A stretch of DNA of 64,000 bases from Pegea sp. RAD2-039 (lineage: Eukaryota > Chordata > Thaliacea > Salpida > Salpidae). The stretch lies in assembly GCA_034620365.1 (NCBI GenBank), contig JAQGEQ010000247.1, positions 1-64,000 on the forward strand, given 5' to 3'. Shown piece after piece: positions 36,215 through 47,940 of this stretch. The notes below the pieces were generated by a model. That model was not told the origin of the DNA. It worked only from the letters and a program-made list of their open reading frames with translations, and searched no databases. The first letter of the stretch is position 1; every line of letters begins with the position of its first letter. The translations under genes and the position numbers were made by a program.

Positions 36215-37870
36215 TTTGTGAAGATTCTTCTTTATACATCAGAAAATGTTGCTGGAAAATATAATAATAACATTCCTAGCGATTGGTTTTATCTTTTTTT
36301 AACATTGCTTCTCTTTGTCTTTGGAGCCTTTTTTCGACTCGATCACGCTTTTCTCGTTCTTGTTGAAGCTTTTTTTCTTGTTCACGCTGATAACGTTTTT
36401 GTTCCAGTTGACGATGTTTTTCTTCTTGTTGTAGTAAACGTCGTTTTTCTCGTTCACGACGATTTTCTTCGTAATGCTGACGAAGTACTTCCTTTTCTGC
36501 TTCTTTTTTTTGCATCTTTTCTTGTTCTCGTTTAAAACGTTTTTGTTCCTCTTGCCGACGTTTTTCTTCTTGTTTTCTTATTCTTTCTTGTTCACGCTGA
36601 TAACGTTTTTGCTCCATCTGATGACGTTTTTCTTCTTGTTTTCGTTGACGTCTTTCTTCTTGTTCATGACGATTGTATTCGTCTTGTCTACGAATTATCT
36701 CTTTTGCTTCTTCTTCTTGACGCATCTTTTCTTGTTCACGCTTAATACGCTTTTCTTCTCGTTGACGACGTTTTTCTTCTTGTTGACGACGTTTCTCTTC
36801 TTGCTGTTGACGTCGTTTTTCTTCTTGTCGATGACGCTTTTCTACCTGTTGACGACGCTCTTCTTCCTGCTTTTGAAAACGTTCTTGTTCTTGTTGACGA
36901 AGCATTATTTCTCTTTGTCTGTTATTTGCTGACGCTTGTTGCATTAGATGAGATTCAGCTAGACGCTTTAATCTCTCCTTTTCTTCTCTTTCTCGTTGAA
37001 GTCTTTTTTGCTCTTCTTGCTTATAAAGTCTACTTTCTCGTTGTTGACGACGTTTTTCTTCTTTTTGTTGTCTAAAGATTTCATCTGAAGAATTCCACAT
37101 GGTGATAAAATCAAAAAGTAGTTAATGCCTCTAAGTCCTCTCAAAACCTAATATTCTAAACAACAAAAGTTAGTACAATATGAATAAATTTATCTGTCTG
37201 ATTAAGATAACATTTTTTCTAGTCATTAACAGACGTCACACTAAAATTAAAAAACACATTTAGGAAAATGTATACACTATCTGTTATTACTACTTTTGTC
37301 CTGGATATTTTCCTTGCTTGAAGTATTTACTATTTTGATGTAAAGAACTTATTTACACGGCTTTGCCAACAGACATTATCGTATAAAATAATTTAATCTT
37401 TTTCAAATTATTAAATATTTTGGTTTAAAATTTTCCAGAAAACTCAAACAATAAAAAAACAATTGTTAATTAACAATTTGATTAGTCTTAATAGAAAAGT
37501 TACAGCAAATATTAAAATTCTTTTTAATAATTATGGCGGTTAAGAAAAACTTAATTTATTAAAATTTTACTTATGCTATAATAAAGTAAATTGGTTTAAA
37601 TTTCATAAATAATTTAAAAACTTAAAAAAGTAAAAAACAAAATCATATTCTCAAAAAGTTTTTGAAAACTAATATAATAAGTGTGGCAATACGTAATTAC
37701 AACAGACTTACTAAAAAATTAGAGAATAAATAGTATTTAGGCCAATGGTCTAAACACTTTTCTTTCTAAGATTATCACTTAGGACTAGTATCTGGCAGCT
37801 CCAACAGCAAACAACTGTATACAACAGTTTGTCTTACTAAATAGTTGGAGGGTTTCCAAACTTTTTTCAA
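36215..37870 (-). repeat. Inverted duplication, right arm
   Basis: Mirror copy of 30831-33690. It is shorter because its coding region has far fewer repeat units. Flanking landmarks lie in the same order on the minus strand out to TTTGGAAACCCTCC near 37865, so at least 0.7 kb of upstream sequence was duplicated together with the gene. Confidence 0.8.
36276..37100 (-). CDS. Trichohyalin-like coiled-coil protein, 274-residue mirror paralogue
   Basis: Intronless, starts MWNSSDEIFRQQKEEK (the long paralogue starts MWNSTSEIYKRQQEEK) and ends LQRQREAMLKKDKTNR, so the two termini are homologous and the difference is in the number of middle repeats. It has one ERLKRLAESHLMQQAS block near residues 40-70, one EEAKEIIRRQDEYNR block near 130-145, and a C-terminal part with YQREQERIRKQEEKR units. 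It is predicted to be one long charged helix. Ahead of the ATG the minus strand has ACTTTTTGATTTTATCA and TTGTTTAG, aligning with the upstream region of the paralogue; the AG falls at the same place, consistent with a conserved acceptor in the 5' UTR. Expression of both copies is plausible because frames are open despite sequence divergence. Confidence 0.8.
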   Translation of the reverse strand: MWNSSDEIFRQQKEEKRRQQRESRLYKQEEQKRLQREREEKERLKRLAESHLMQQASANNRQREIMLRQQEQERFQKQEEERRQQVEKRHRQEEKRRQQQEEKRRQQEEKRRQREEKRIKREQEKMRQEEEAKEIIRRQDEYNRHEQEERRQRKQEEKRHQMEQKRYQREQERIRKQEEKRRQEEQKRFKREQEKMQKKEAEKEVLRQHYEENRREREKRRLLQQEEKHRQLEQKRYQREQEKKLQQEREKRDRVEKRLQRQREAMLKKDKTNR

Positions 37871-38365
37871 AAAATTTATTTTTTTATTTTTCATTTTTTT
37901 AATTGTAAACAATCTTGTTAAACATATAAATTTATTTTGATTAATAATTTTGCAATGAATTATCAAAAAAAATTGTATTGTTTTAGTTGTCATTATCTTT
38001 GTATTTTGTTTTATTAAATATAATTTTTCTATTTTGTAAATTGTGTTCATTTATAAACTTTTCTTTTAATTTTAATCATTATAACAGTTTGTAAGGAGTT
38101 AACCTAGTTTATTTTAAGTAATTTTATTTGTACCACAAAGATTTAACTCATTTTACTGCTGTTTATTATTCTTAGTTTGAAACTTGCAAAAAAGCTAGTA
38201 AATCATTAATTCATCAAACGTCCTATAATCTCATTTAATCTCTGAAATTATTTCGTACAGTCATTAGTACTAAATTTCACGACATTTCTTCTTGTTTTAA
38301 CTATAACATTTGCAATGTCTTTGATATTAAAAATTAACAAATGCCATAAAAATTTTTATCGCTAT
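37871..38365. other. AT-rich spacer
   Basis: Nothing supported; the 91-codon minus-strand ORF here overlaps the end of the inverted repeat and looks random. Confidence 0.35.
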
Positions 38366-38367
38366 CT

Positions 38368-38565
38368 CTAGGCGCGTGAGATACGCCAAGAGTTTGGTAC
38401 TTCATATTTGTTGTAGAGAGGTTCCAATCGGAGTTGCTTTTTCTGCTTGCTTAATTTAGTGAGATCGCCTGTTTTGAAGAACTTCGGAGCAAACTCCACA
38501 AGCCATTTAAGATCAACTGCAGTCACTTCACACATATATTCTTTTGTAGTAAGAACTAATTCTTT
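38368..38565 (-). pseudogene. DHX8: C-terminal end of a DHX8/PRP22-type spliceosomal helicase, probable fragment
   Basis: The minus strand encodes [41 protein letters not shown] and PNSWRISRA followed by a stop. This is the extreme C-terminus of DHX8/PRP22, the DEAH helicase that releases spliced mRNA. The family normally ends RAF plus a few arginines; here the stop comes after RA. Family-conserved positions are changed (YMREV is YMCEV, VSDPTK is KTGDLTK). The matching frame meets a stop a few codons upstream (about 38590) and no helicase exon was seen in the next 3 kb. Either it is a stray last exon of a gene with a long intron, or a fragment; I favour the fragment. Confidence 0.65.
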
Positions 38566-38599
38566 AAACTTTTTTTCCAGTAAACTTTAAACAGCTTTT

Positions 38600-41500
38600 C
38601 CTATTTTTGTTGTTTCACCAACTGTTAAACACTAGTTTCTTTTTACAGCAAAATAAGATGCTATAATTTTCGTAGATTGAAAACAGCTTTTAGTAATATA
38701 GTTTACTACGAATAACGAAAACTGCTGAAACGATTATTTACAAACTTTTGTGTATTAGTATTTTAAATTAAAGCTTCACTTGATAAAGTTTTGATTTTTT
38801 AACTTTACAATCAAATATTTCCTGAAAATTGTTTCTGGTAAGCTTTTTTTCAACTTATTCTTAGTTTTAGATAAGTTTTCTAAAGTAATCAACAAAATGG
38901 TTTTAAGATTAGTAAACTAACATGCTTATATTTAACAATAAAAAGGTTTGAACATGTAACTACCGAAGATCCAGAATGCAATTTAAAAAATTTCAATCTA
39001 CTTTTCATTTTAACTTTTTGGTTTTCCCGAAAATTCTGCAAAACTGATATTTCCAGAACACAGTAATTAAAATATAAATTTAAGAACTTGAGAGATTTTC
39101 TTATAAATATTACATAAAAATCATGAATTAAATAATTAAATCTTTTGTTTCGCTATTATCAAGGTATTTTAATCGTGCTGTGAGTAGCAGGTGAGAAGTA
39201 CATGGAAATAAAAATATAAGTATTTTCCTGTTGACTAAGGAGTATTTAAGGAAATAAATCGACCCTGTAAGGGTTAAAAAAGCTTTTTAGTTGATATTTT
39301 CAGTATATGCCAAGATGATTAGTTTAGCTAATTAGATCAATTTATTTTACTTTCGCTTAAACTGCGACAAAAAAGTCGATAAAAAAGCCCGGGTAGAAAA
39401 GCATTGGGAGTCTGGTTAATGACAACACTTCTAAGAGACAAACAACTCAGAATTCAAAGCCAGAGACAAAGCCTAGTAGGCAGTTTGTCATTAGACTCAG
39501 TGTCGTACTGGCAGCTTCTGAGACGCTAGCTGCATCTGCCCTTCTATTCTGCTTCATAACACAGAAGAAGCCCATATATAATAATATAATAACACTGGCA
39601 GAAAAGACTATCAAATAATAAAGATAGCCATTACGATCTTATAATTTAAAGTTGAATATAAACATAATCGAATTTCATATAATATATTTTTTTTAAACAA
39701 TTCTTATTAAAGAAATTTTGAAACAATTCCAAACGTAAAAAATGGAAATATAATGTATTTTCTAACGTCGATGTTTAAACAAATATAATTATAATTATTC
39801 AGAACACGAACTTTGTATAAAGATCTTTATATCATAAATGTCATCATAGTCTAATCTGAAAAGGTTAATATTTTAACGACAGCAACCAGAGAGTTAAGAA
39901 ACTGAATGATTTAACTTAAAGATCACGTTCACAGTTCCTTTATAAGTTATTTAAAGCAAGATACATTTAATCAAAAGTTTTTTCACTATTTCTAAACAGA
40001 TATTTATTAGGTAATGTAGAAGTTATAATGATTATTTAGATAAACAGCCATATGCAATTTTAATAATGTAATTTTAGTTTTGAAACAACAATTATATTTT
40101 GTAATATATTCTGTATATAATGAAACGTTCGAATTATTAAACTTGTATTGGAATTACCTCTGTGATGATTTGTTATGTGTGAGTAGACAATATATTAGAT
40201 GGCTAGGCACAGGATCTTCTGTATTGAATTTCGTTTTTGTTATTTTTTAGAACAATTTTTATTTAGTTATCTTTGTTGGGAAGTTGTATATACAGAAGAC
40301 AGGACAGTTTTATTGCTTGATTGTTATGTTCTCTTTAAACTAACATAACTACTTGAAATAAGAATTGTTATTTCTTTAATGATAGTTAATAGAAATGTAA
40401 TATAGTTCTAGAAATTATTGATTTATTCTTAGTTACGTTTATTATCACCACAAAAGTTATGGTATAAGCGATCTACTACTATACCAAGTTGTAGATTGAA
40501 GTATTACCACTAATATTAATTAATTACAAGGGGTATAGACAATTTTCAACGTAAAAGAGGATATCATTGATTGAACAAAAAGTTTAATCATATATTCTCA
40601 TATACCTACAAATTGTTCTATTAGAATATAGATATAGTAAATTAGGTTATATTAGCATTGATAGCTTAAGTATTTAATTCTTTAATAAATAGAAAATGTT
40701 GTGTGTCCACAAGAATCTTGCTGCCTAGTTGAATGAGTTTTTAGTTAAAAATTTCTAATTTTGCATTAACATATTTCACAAGTATTTGAATTTCACATAT
40801 GTAAAGGTTTTGAAATATTTTTTTTAGATTACTTATGAATATTTTAAAGAGTTGTTATTATTTAAAAAACTAAAATATTTTAGGTGATTCCTAATGTAAT
40901 TTCTTATTTTATATATAACTGTATATACTTTTTTCTCCAACAGATTTTATTAAGCACTAATTTGATCGCGTGAACTTTTAAAAAGTTATTTTCTTTGATT
41001 AAATACATTATTCAACGCAAGATAAAGCTGAAAAAGTAAGTTCAATCTAATTGTCGTTTTTAAAAATAATTTTTTAATTATTTTAGCAAACTTTTTTGTA
41101 AATTATGGTAATACAACTCACAAATTTTGATGTATTTTTAGGGAAAAACATTATTTTGAAGACTTGCTTTAGTTCTTATTAATTTATTTGTTAAACTTTA
41201 CATTAAAATGTTTAATTAACATTAAACAGTTGAAAGCAATATCTTCAGAAAAAAATTAGTATATAATTTTACTTTTCTTATTATTTATCTCAATCACTTT
41301 AAAGTTTAAACAGAGTTTTTTATATTCTATTGAACTTTAAATAATCTTATTGAAAGAAAGCTCGTTTTTTAAATCTCATCAAAAGTACTGATAGATTTAA
41401 AATAAAAACAAATATAAGAAACTCAAGCTTATTTATACGCTAGCTAATATCTTAGATTTAAAGTAATTATATTCTTTGAACGTTTATTTTCAAGAAAAGG

Positions 41501-41600
41501 ATTATTAGTTAGGTTTGAGCTTTATTAAATAAATAATCAGTGCAATTATTAGTTTCTAACAGATATTTTAATTTATATTTTTAAATAGTTGTTGAAATAA
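38600..41600. other. AT-rich spacer with one SINE-like patch
   Basis: No gene seen. At about 39360-39560 there is a GC-richer patch (CTCAGTGTCGTACTGGCAGC) with AATGACAACACTTCTAAGAGA, related to the SINE-like patch at 9.27 kb. The promoter of the FGF gene should lie at the right end. Confidence 0.35.
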
Positions 41601-41682
41601 ACCTCAAATAGTTCTAACCAGTTGATTAGTGAATTTAAATCATGTGACTTTAAATATTGTTGTTACAGAATCAGATTGAAAA

Positions 41683-44132
41683 ATGCAACATCTTATACAA
41701 TTGGTCGTGTTACTTTTGTGCCTTGTAAATGTATCTTATCAGGTATGTTTAAAGGTTTTGTCATCAAAGCATCTTATTAAATCAAAACACTTAAATGATT
41801 TTATTGGGTTTTTGGTAAACGTTTTAAAGTTAAAATATTTATTTCTACAAATTTTAAAAACTTGCATTACTTAATCTGATTTTGTTGTTAAGTAAAATGA
41901 CTTAGGCAACAAATTCATTATGTTTAAAGAATTTCAAAATAATTTTTATGTAAATATAAAAATTTCAAAAAATCTAGCAAAAAATTATAAGTGGAAATAA
42001 AACTAGAAAGTTGAATGTAATTTTCTTATTTCTTAAAAGTTTATCAAATATTTTATAAACAACATAAAATATTTATTTATAAATAATAATCTGTAGTTTT
42101 AATAATAGTTTTAATAAAGAGCTTGTTAACTTTTCGAAATTTTTCTTTTAAGATCCAATATTTCGTGATGCTTATTGTTATTTCTTCTTTTTTATTATTA
42201 TAACAAAGATCAAATTTTCATTTTAGTTAAAATTTCTGTTGATTTATTTTGTTGTGATTGACATTTCATGAAATCAACAAAAACATAAAAAATCTAATAG
42301 AATTGTAGCTAATTTGTTAAGTTTGTAGAATTTGTAAAATAAATAACGTCAAAATAGAATACAAAAGAAAATTATTAAGTATATTTAAGCATGATTTAAT
42401 CCCAAAAATATCAACTTGTAATCAACATTGTGTTCAGTTTATTGCACGATGCTCTGTACTATTATCTAATCACATACACTTGTTAGGTAAAAGGAAGTTT
42501 GCATCCTTATTTTCTTCCATATTCTACTTCAGTTTACGATTTAAATTGTGCAATGTTGGCAAAAATTTGTTTAATTAGATGATTTTATTTTGTAGCAAGG
42601 TGAGGAGATGGAAGTGCCACAAAATGGTCTAAGTCAAGTTGAAATTAACACTGAACGATACTGTTCTTTATATCATTATGATTCTGGTGGATATGTAATG
42701 TTCATGCAAAATTCAGGCTTTCATTTGAATACTACAAATAAAAGTAAGTTTGTCTTCTCACTAACGTTTGAATTACCCAAAATGGTTTCTCTGTAAATTT
42801 TGTTCATTTTCACTTTTATTCCATTTCAGTTTAAATGTTTTATGTGGCAAGTTTAGAATATTCACTAAAAGTTAGTTGGTAGTTATCCTGGTTGTTATAA
42901 GTTTCAGGTGAACTTATTGTTTTGTGGAAGTACCAACCAGCTATTTAAATAATATTTAAATGTAAATTTTACTATTACTATATAACAAGTTCTTAGAGTC
43001 TTTAATACACTGAAGCTTATTGAAAAACTAAAGTCTGAAACTAAAAAAAAGAACTGAAGGTCTTAGATTATTTAATTTTCACTTAATACGTAAATGCTTT
43101 CCTTTGATGTTTAATTGAATTATGAAATAATTCTGGTTTTCATTTGAAGATCAACTTTTATTCAAATCACATGGAATAAGTAAATTAACCATACAGGATA
43201 TAGAATCTTCAAAATATCTTTGCCTTGGAAAAGGAAGAAAGATTTTAGCCAAAGTAAGTTAATTAAAAATTTGAATCTGTTAAGTTATGTTTATTTAGTT
43301 TTGTTTTATTTAATTTTAATGAAAATTATAAATAATATTTATAATTTCAACGAATTGATAATAAGTTGTTTAGTAACAAAATTAATGAAGAAATGAAAAA
43401 TAGTTTAGTTTAAAATTAATAAAATAATCATTTTTATATTAAAATAATATCTTATATAAAATAAAATTTTTTAAGTGACTTAAAATGTAATGTAAACAGA
43501 TTATTATTCTCACTTAGTTTATGTTTTTGTGTTTAAATTATTTTATTTTGAATAAAGTTAATTTATATAATTTCTTTAAATGTCTGTAAAATGATTTTCT
43601 TATGAACATTTATTGAGTTATAAAATCATTTATTAAAATTTTAATACTTTATAAAGTTTTTTAATACCTTGGTCACTCTAAATCAAATTTATTAATTTGT
43701 TAGAACCGTGTTTTCACCATTTACTTGTTTCTGATGTTTTAAATTAAACGTTTTAATCACAATTTGACGTTATTATGTTCTCAATGAAAACATGAATAAT
43801 AAGATTAAAACAAAAATTTTTCATCTTTTTACTTTCTAATTTGTTTGTTTCAATGCTTCATAAATAACAGAGTAACAGAGATGTTCAACATTTTCTTTAC
43901 AAATAGATTTTAAGTTGTCTTTTAGTACAAATTTAATTACATTTCAACTATTTTTTCTCAGCAAGTACCAAACAGTCATCAATGTATATTTTATGAAACT
44001 GAAGTTTCTGGATATGAGTACTTTTATACTATTTTTCACCCAGCTATAGCAAGTGGCAAAAAAGAAAGAAGAAAATATTTGTCATTTGGAGGAAAATCTG
44101 AAAACAAAAGAAAGTTTGTTCGCAAGTGCTAA
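41683..44132 (+). CDS. Secreted fibroblast growth factor, four exons, 160 residues
   Basis: Exons 41683-41742, 42596-42743, 43150-43253 and 43962-44132 join with consistent phases (0, 1, 0) to 161 codons. Exon 1 is a complete signal peptide (MQHLIQLVVLLLCLVNVSYQ). The beta-trefoil core is recognisable: YCSLYHYDSGGYVMF and SGFHLNTT (strands 1-2), then IQDIESSKYLCLGKGRKILA, the FGF signature region around ESxxYLCM, then QCIFYETEVSGYEYFYTIF, matching CvFxExixxNxYxxY. A basic end (GKKERRKYLS, KRKFVRKC) fits heparan-sulphate binding. The product should be exported and activate an FGF receptor tyrosine kinase. Length is typical of a minimal FGF. The intron after the core strand containing SKYLCL is where many FGF genes are split. 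Orthology to a particular FGF subfamily cannot be decided. Confidence 0.85.
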
Positions 44133-45040
44133 ATCTAAATTCTGCATTCATCTCAAATTTTTCTGGAACAAGTCTCTTAATAATTCTAAATATTTTAACA
44201 TCATTCGCAATTTAATACAAAACTCTTAAGAATTCTTTTCAAAAGTCCAATTCTTTTCTTTTTTGGACAAGCAGTTAAACAGTTTTAAGGTAAAGGCAGA
44301 TAATACCTTCTAAGAAAGGAATTAAAAGATTTATAAAGTAAAACGAGCAATTCTTTTATAAATTTGAAGAAAAATATTAAAGTTAGCAAAAATGTAATAA
44401 TTTAACAGTGATTTTTTTGACGGCTTAAAGTTTACAAACAGTTAAAAAATGATAAAGTTATTTTAAAAGACATTTAAAAAAGTAAATGTTCAGTTGTGAT
44501 GAAATTTATTGATGACCAACATCTTTTATAAGGATCTCGTATCAATTGTTAAGGTTTTTTAACAAAAAAATTGATTTGTTAAAAATAATAATTTTTTATG
44601 AAAAGGATTGTTAGTTTAACTAACTTGTTCTTTTAGTTAGTTGTTGTTTTCGCTTTTATTTGCTCTATTTTATTGAAAAGTTTATATTTAATAGATTTAT
44701 GTTAGATGAGTTGATTTAGTGTTGGTTAATATACAAATAACATGATTTTAATTTAATTGAAGTTATAGTTAATCAATTTTTTATCAAATATCAACACTTT
44801 GTATGATTAAAAAAAGAATCAATTGAATTTAATATACTGTTTATTTTTTTAATTAGATGTTTTTTAAGTAAGTTTTAAACGTTTGAATAAATAGTAATAT
44901 TAGAACTTCTGACGTAAACAGTAATGGTGTCACTGTACGCGAGAAGTATTTATGTAAATGAGAATAGTCATGTGACAAGAATGAGGCCGTAATCTGAAGT
45001 CAGTTCGAAATGTAGCAAATTCTTGTTTTTAATTTTGCAG
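44133..45040. other. 3' flank of FGF and spacer
   Basis: AT-rich 3' UTR and spacer. A less AT-rich patch at 44910-45010 (GTCACTGTACGCGAG, CATGTGACAAGAATGAGGCC) directly precedes the acceptor of the next candidate exon; it could be a promoter or an old repeat. Confidence 0.3.
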
Positions 45041-45155
45041 GTTCTACTATCCACGAAATGCAATGGAAATGCAAATCAGTGGTTTCTGTCTGAAACCCTG
45101 CAACAATCTAAAAGTTTACTTTGTTAATATACCATCCAATTTGCTTAAAGTTTAA
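45041..45155 (+). CDS. Candidate orphan terminal exon, 37 codons
   Basis: A good acceptor (TTTTTAATTTTGCAG) is followed by an open frame FYYPRNAMEMQISGFCLKPC then NNLKVYFVNIPSNLLKV and a stop. It could be a distal or alternative last exon of a plus-strand gene. Its phase does not fit the end of the FGF coding sequence in any obvious way. Not recognised. Confidence 0.3.
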
Positions 45156-46370
45156 AGTTTGTGGGATTTTCGAAATTTTCAATTTTCGTAATTTTTTCAA
45201 TTTACTTTACAAGATATTAATGAGATTATTTCTATTGTTTTCTTCTTACTTAATCATCAATATTATCTCGGTATGACGTCACCAGCGACACGGGTAACGT
45301 TTTAAGGATAACTTAGACTTGTTTTGATTAACTTTTAGTTGGTCAAATAAAGTTTATAAAAAGAGTTTATTTAATTTTGAACACAAAATAAGAAATAGTT
45401 TAGTAAATGTTAGTTTTAAAAGTTTTTGAATAAAGAGAATTATTTGATTAACTTTGTCAAGTTAGACATTAATACTCTGATATGATCTCTTACAAAATTT
45501 AAAGACTATTATTATCTTCGTTTTTTTAAATTTAAACCTTCTAAAAGTACACACAGTTAATCAGATGTTTTTGAAATTATTCCGTTGGTTTATCAAATAA
45601 GAAATAGTAAGTTTGTTGTCTATTAACTTGGTGTGTTGTAATTTAATAAGCTTTCTAGACGTGATTAAAACAAAAATAATGAAAAACAAAATAGTTTAAA
45701 AAATGTTTTCTTTCCATCCAGATATCTTACTAAAATGCTCTAACATTACATTTATAGTTTTTTACTAATATCTTAATTAAATTAACTATTTCACTAATTA
45801 ATTAAATTTAATTGTCTTATTTTGTTTAGTATCTATTCTGTTGGAAAATTAAAAAAATATTTAAAAACAAAATCCTACAAAGATAATATTTTATAACTAA
45901 TAGTGTTACTGATGTATTTTCTATATTTAAGTAAGTACCTGTTAAAAAATAATGTTTATTTGGTTTTGTTTAATAAATACTGATTTGATTCAAGAAATTT
46001 TTAAATATAAAAATAATTTAAAAAATACTTAATATAGTACATGGTGCTAACCTTAAGTATTGTAACTCAAGCAAATTATTTTATTCTTAATATAAAAGAA
46101 GAAAGTGAATCCTTTTAAAAATCATTAAACAATTTTTTTAGTAAAACGTGATAAAATTTATTTCCAAAAATAATTTTATGAATTTTCAAAAATAAAACAA
46201 AAAATTATCCAGAAATTAAACATGTGTTTAAAGCTGAGCTTTTTTTAAGCTAAATTGAATCAAGTATCTTGTAAAAAAATAATTTTTTTTGTTACAGAAA
46301 CTGAACTTTGATATATGATTGTCTATATTAAATTTAGATTGTCTTTAAAGTAGACAAATGTGCAGTATAA
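45156..46370. other. AT-rich spacer
   Basis: One TGACGTCA at 45272 in a small GC-richer spot (GACGTCACCAGCGACACGGG). No gene seen. Confidence 0.3.
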
Positions 46371-46706
46371 ACCATTTACTTATCTCCACACTCTTATGTT
46401 TTCGTTGTGTTGACGTCATGATGCTACTTTAAGAAATCACATAACCTTATTTCTTTTTACTTAACCATACCATGATGACATTATTAATAAAAAAAGCTTT
46501 GATAGAAAGTTGTTGAAAATCTGAAATTATTATTATTGAACAAAATATTATGGTGGATTACTTCATTGCAAAAGTGGATTTGAGCAAGTTTGGTTGATTA
46601 TTCTAAACAAGGTTGTGATTGATTAAAAAACTTTAACTACTTAAGCCTGAAATTTTATAGCACGACAAAAATAGGTCAAGCTAATAGATCTGCATTGTTT
46701 GAAATT

Positions 46707-46860
46707 CACCGTTACATGAACGGTTCCAAAAATTTTCATTTCTGTGTTAACTCTTATCTAAAGTATTTTGGAATACTAAGCTTATATATAGAGCAATCCT
46801 AATCTTTAGTTTGTGGTGCTCAACAAAAACTAATTTTTCTAGAGATAGTGGAAAATATTT
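46707..46860 (+). promoter_or_regulatory. PSE-like palindrome plus TATA, copy A
   Basis: CACCGTTACATGAACGGTTCC contains the inverted repeat ACCGTT/AACGGT and resembles the animal snRNA-type proximal sequence element (human U6: TTACCGTAACTTGAAAGT). A TATATATA follows at 46783, with conserved sequence after it: GCAATCCTAATCTTTAG and GTGGTGCTCAACAAAAACTA, ending in AATTTTTC. The PSE-to-TATA gap (about 56 bases) is far longer than in U6 genes, so the conserved block after the PSE could itself be the start of a small RNA. No known snRNA was recognised. Confidence 0.4.
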
Positions 46861-47801
46861 TAAGGTTTTTAGCTATAATGAAAAGTTAATATTTAGTTAA
46901 TACCAACTCAAGTTTATTCTTCTTGAAAACATCCAGGTTAGAAACAATCAAAAAATAGTTTTAAAGATTGATGATTTACAACGTTTTCTATTCAGACCGC
47001 AGATTTAATTTTGAAACTGAACTGAAACCGATTAACACATTTAATTTAATTTGATTAATTACATTTAATTGTTCAGAACAATTGTTTAGAGTCAAAACAG
47101 TTCAGTTTACAATCACTCAAATGTATTCAACTAGAGAATATTAAGGGCTAAAACAATAAAAAAAGAGTTTTAATGACCAATGATTTAAAATATTCAGTAT
47201 TCAGACCGCAGAGTAAGTTTTTAAACGGATTAATGCATTTTTTAAGTTGTTATATTTCAGTGAAAGATTTTATTAGCTAATTTGAAAAATTGTTCATCAA
47301 AACTAAAATACTAAACCAGAACAAAATCTTAAACATAGTAATGAAATAGAAACTGATATAAAATGGTTAGTTGTGTAAACATCCTACAGATTTAATTTTA
47401 AAATTTTCTTATTGAAAATGATGAATTTATTCAGTTGGTAGAAGACATAGCTTGAAGCAAATCAAAGATTTGAAAGTTGTTTAGCAACAGTGACGTCTGG
47501 CGTTAGATTTTTCAAGATTTCTTATTTTTAAAGTATTCAGATAAAATTCAAAAGCTTTCGTATTTTCAGAAAATCTTTTTAAAAATTTGTTGTAAATTAT
47601 TGTTATTAATAGCTAGCTAGAAGCTTTAGAAGATACATGCTTTTAATAACTGATTTTTAAACTTAAAAAAGAATTGACTTAACTAAACCTTAAAATGTTA
47701 ATTAGTGCAAGTACTATAGAAATTAATTCTTTTAATTCAAATTTCTTTAATTGTTCTAACTCAGTCTTGAAAAAGCTGAAAAATTACTATGTTTTAAATT
47801 A

Positions 47802-47940
47802 CACTGTTACATGAGCGGTTCCAAATAATCAATTGAATTTATTGTTACTGTCTTTAGTGCTAAAATTTCTTAAATAATAAGCCTATATATAAGTAGTCCT
47901 AATCTTTAGTTTTTGTCCTCAAAAAATAATGTTTCAGAGA
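47802..47940 (+). promoter_or_regulatory. PSE-like palindrome plus TATA, copy C (diverged)
   Basis: CACTGTTACATGAGCGGTTCC, then TATATATA at 47884, then TCCTAATCTTTAGTTT. It has drifted more than copies A and B; the palindrome is imperfect but the TACATGA centre and the CCTAATCTTTAG block are kept. Confidence 0.35.

Noticed and set aside
36218..36932. Plus-strand ORFs (105 and 152 codons) over the shorter coiled-coil gene
   Set aside because: Shadows of the repeat on the opposite strand.
46707..46790. U6-type Pol III promoter
   Set aside because: The PSE-to-TATA spacing is about 56 bases instead of the expected short fixed gap, and no U6 sequence follows.
46970..47030. Possible C/D box snoRNA (TGATGA then CTGA)
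   Set aside because: No terminal stem, and the C box is lost in the paralogous copies.
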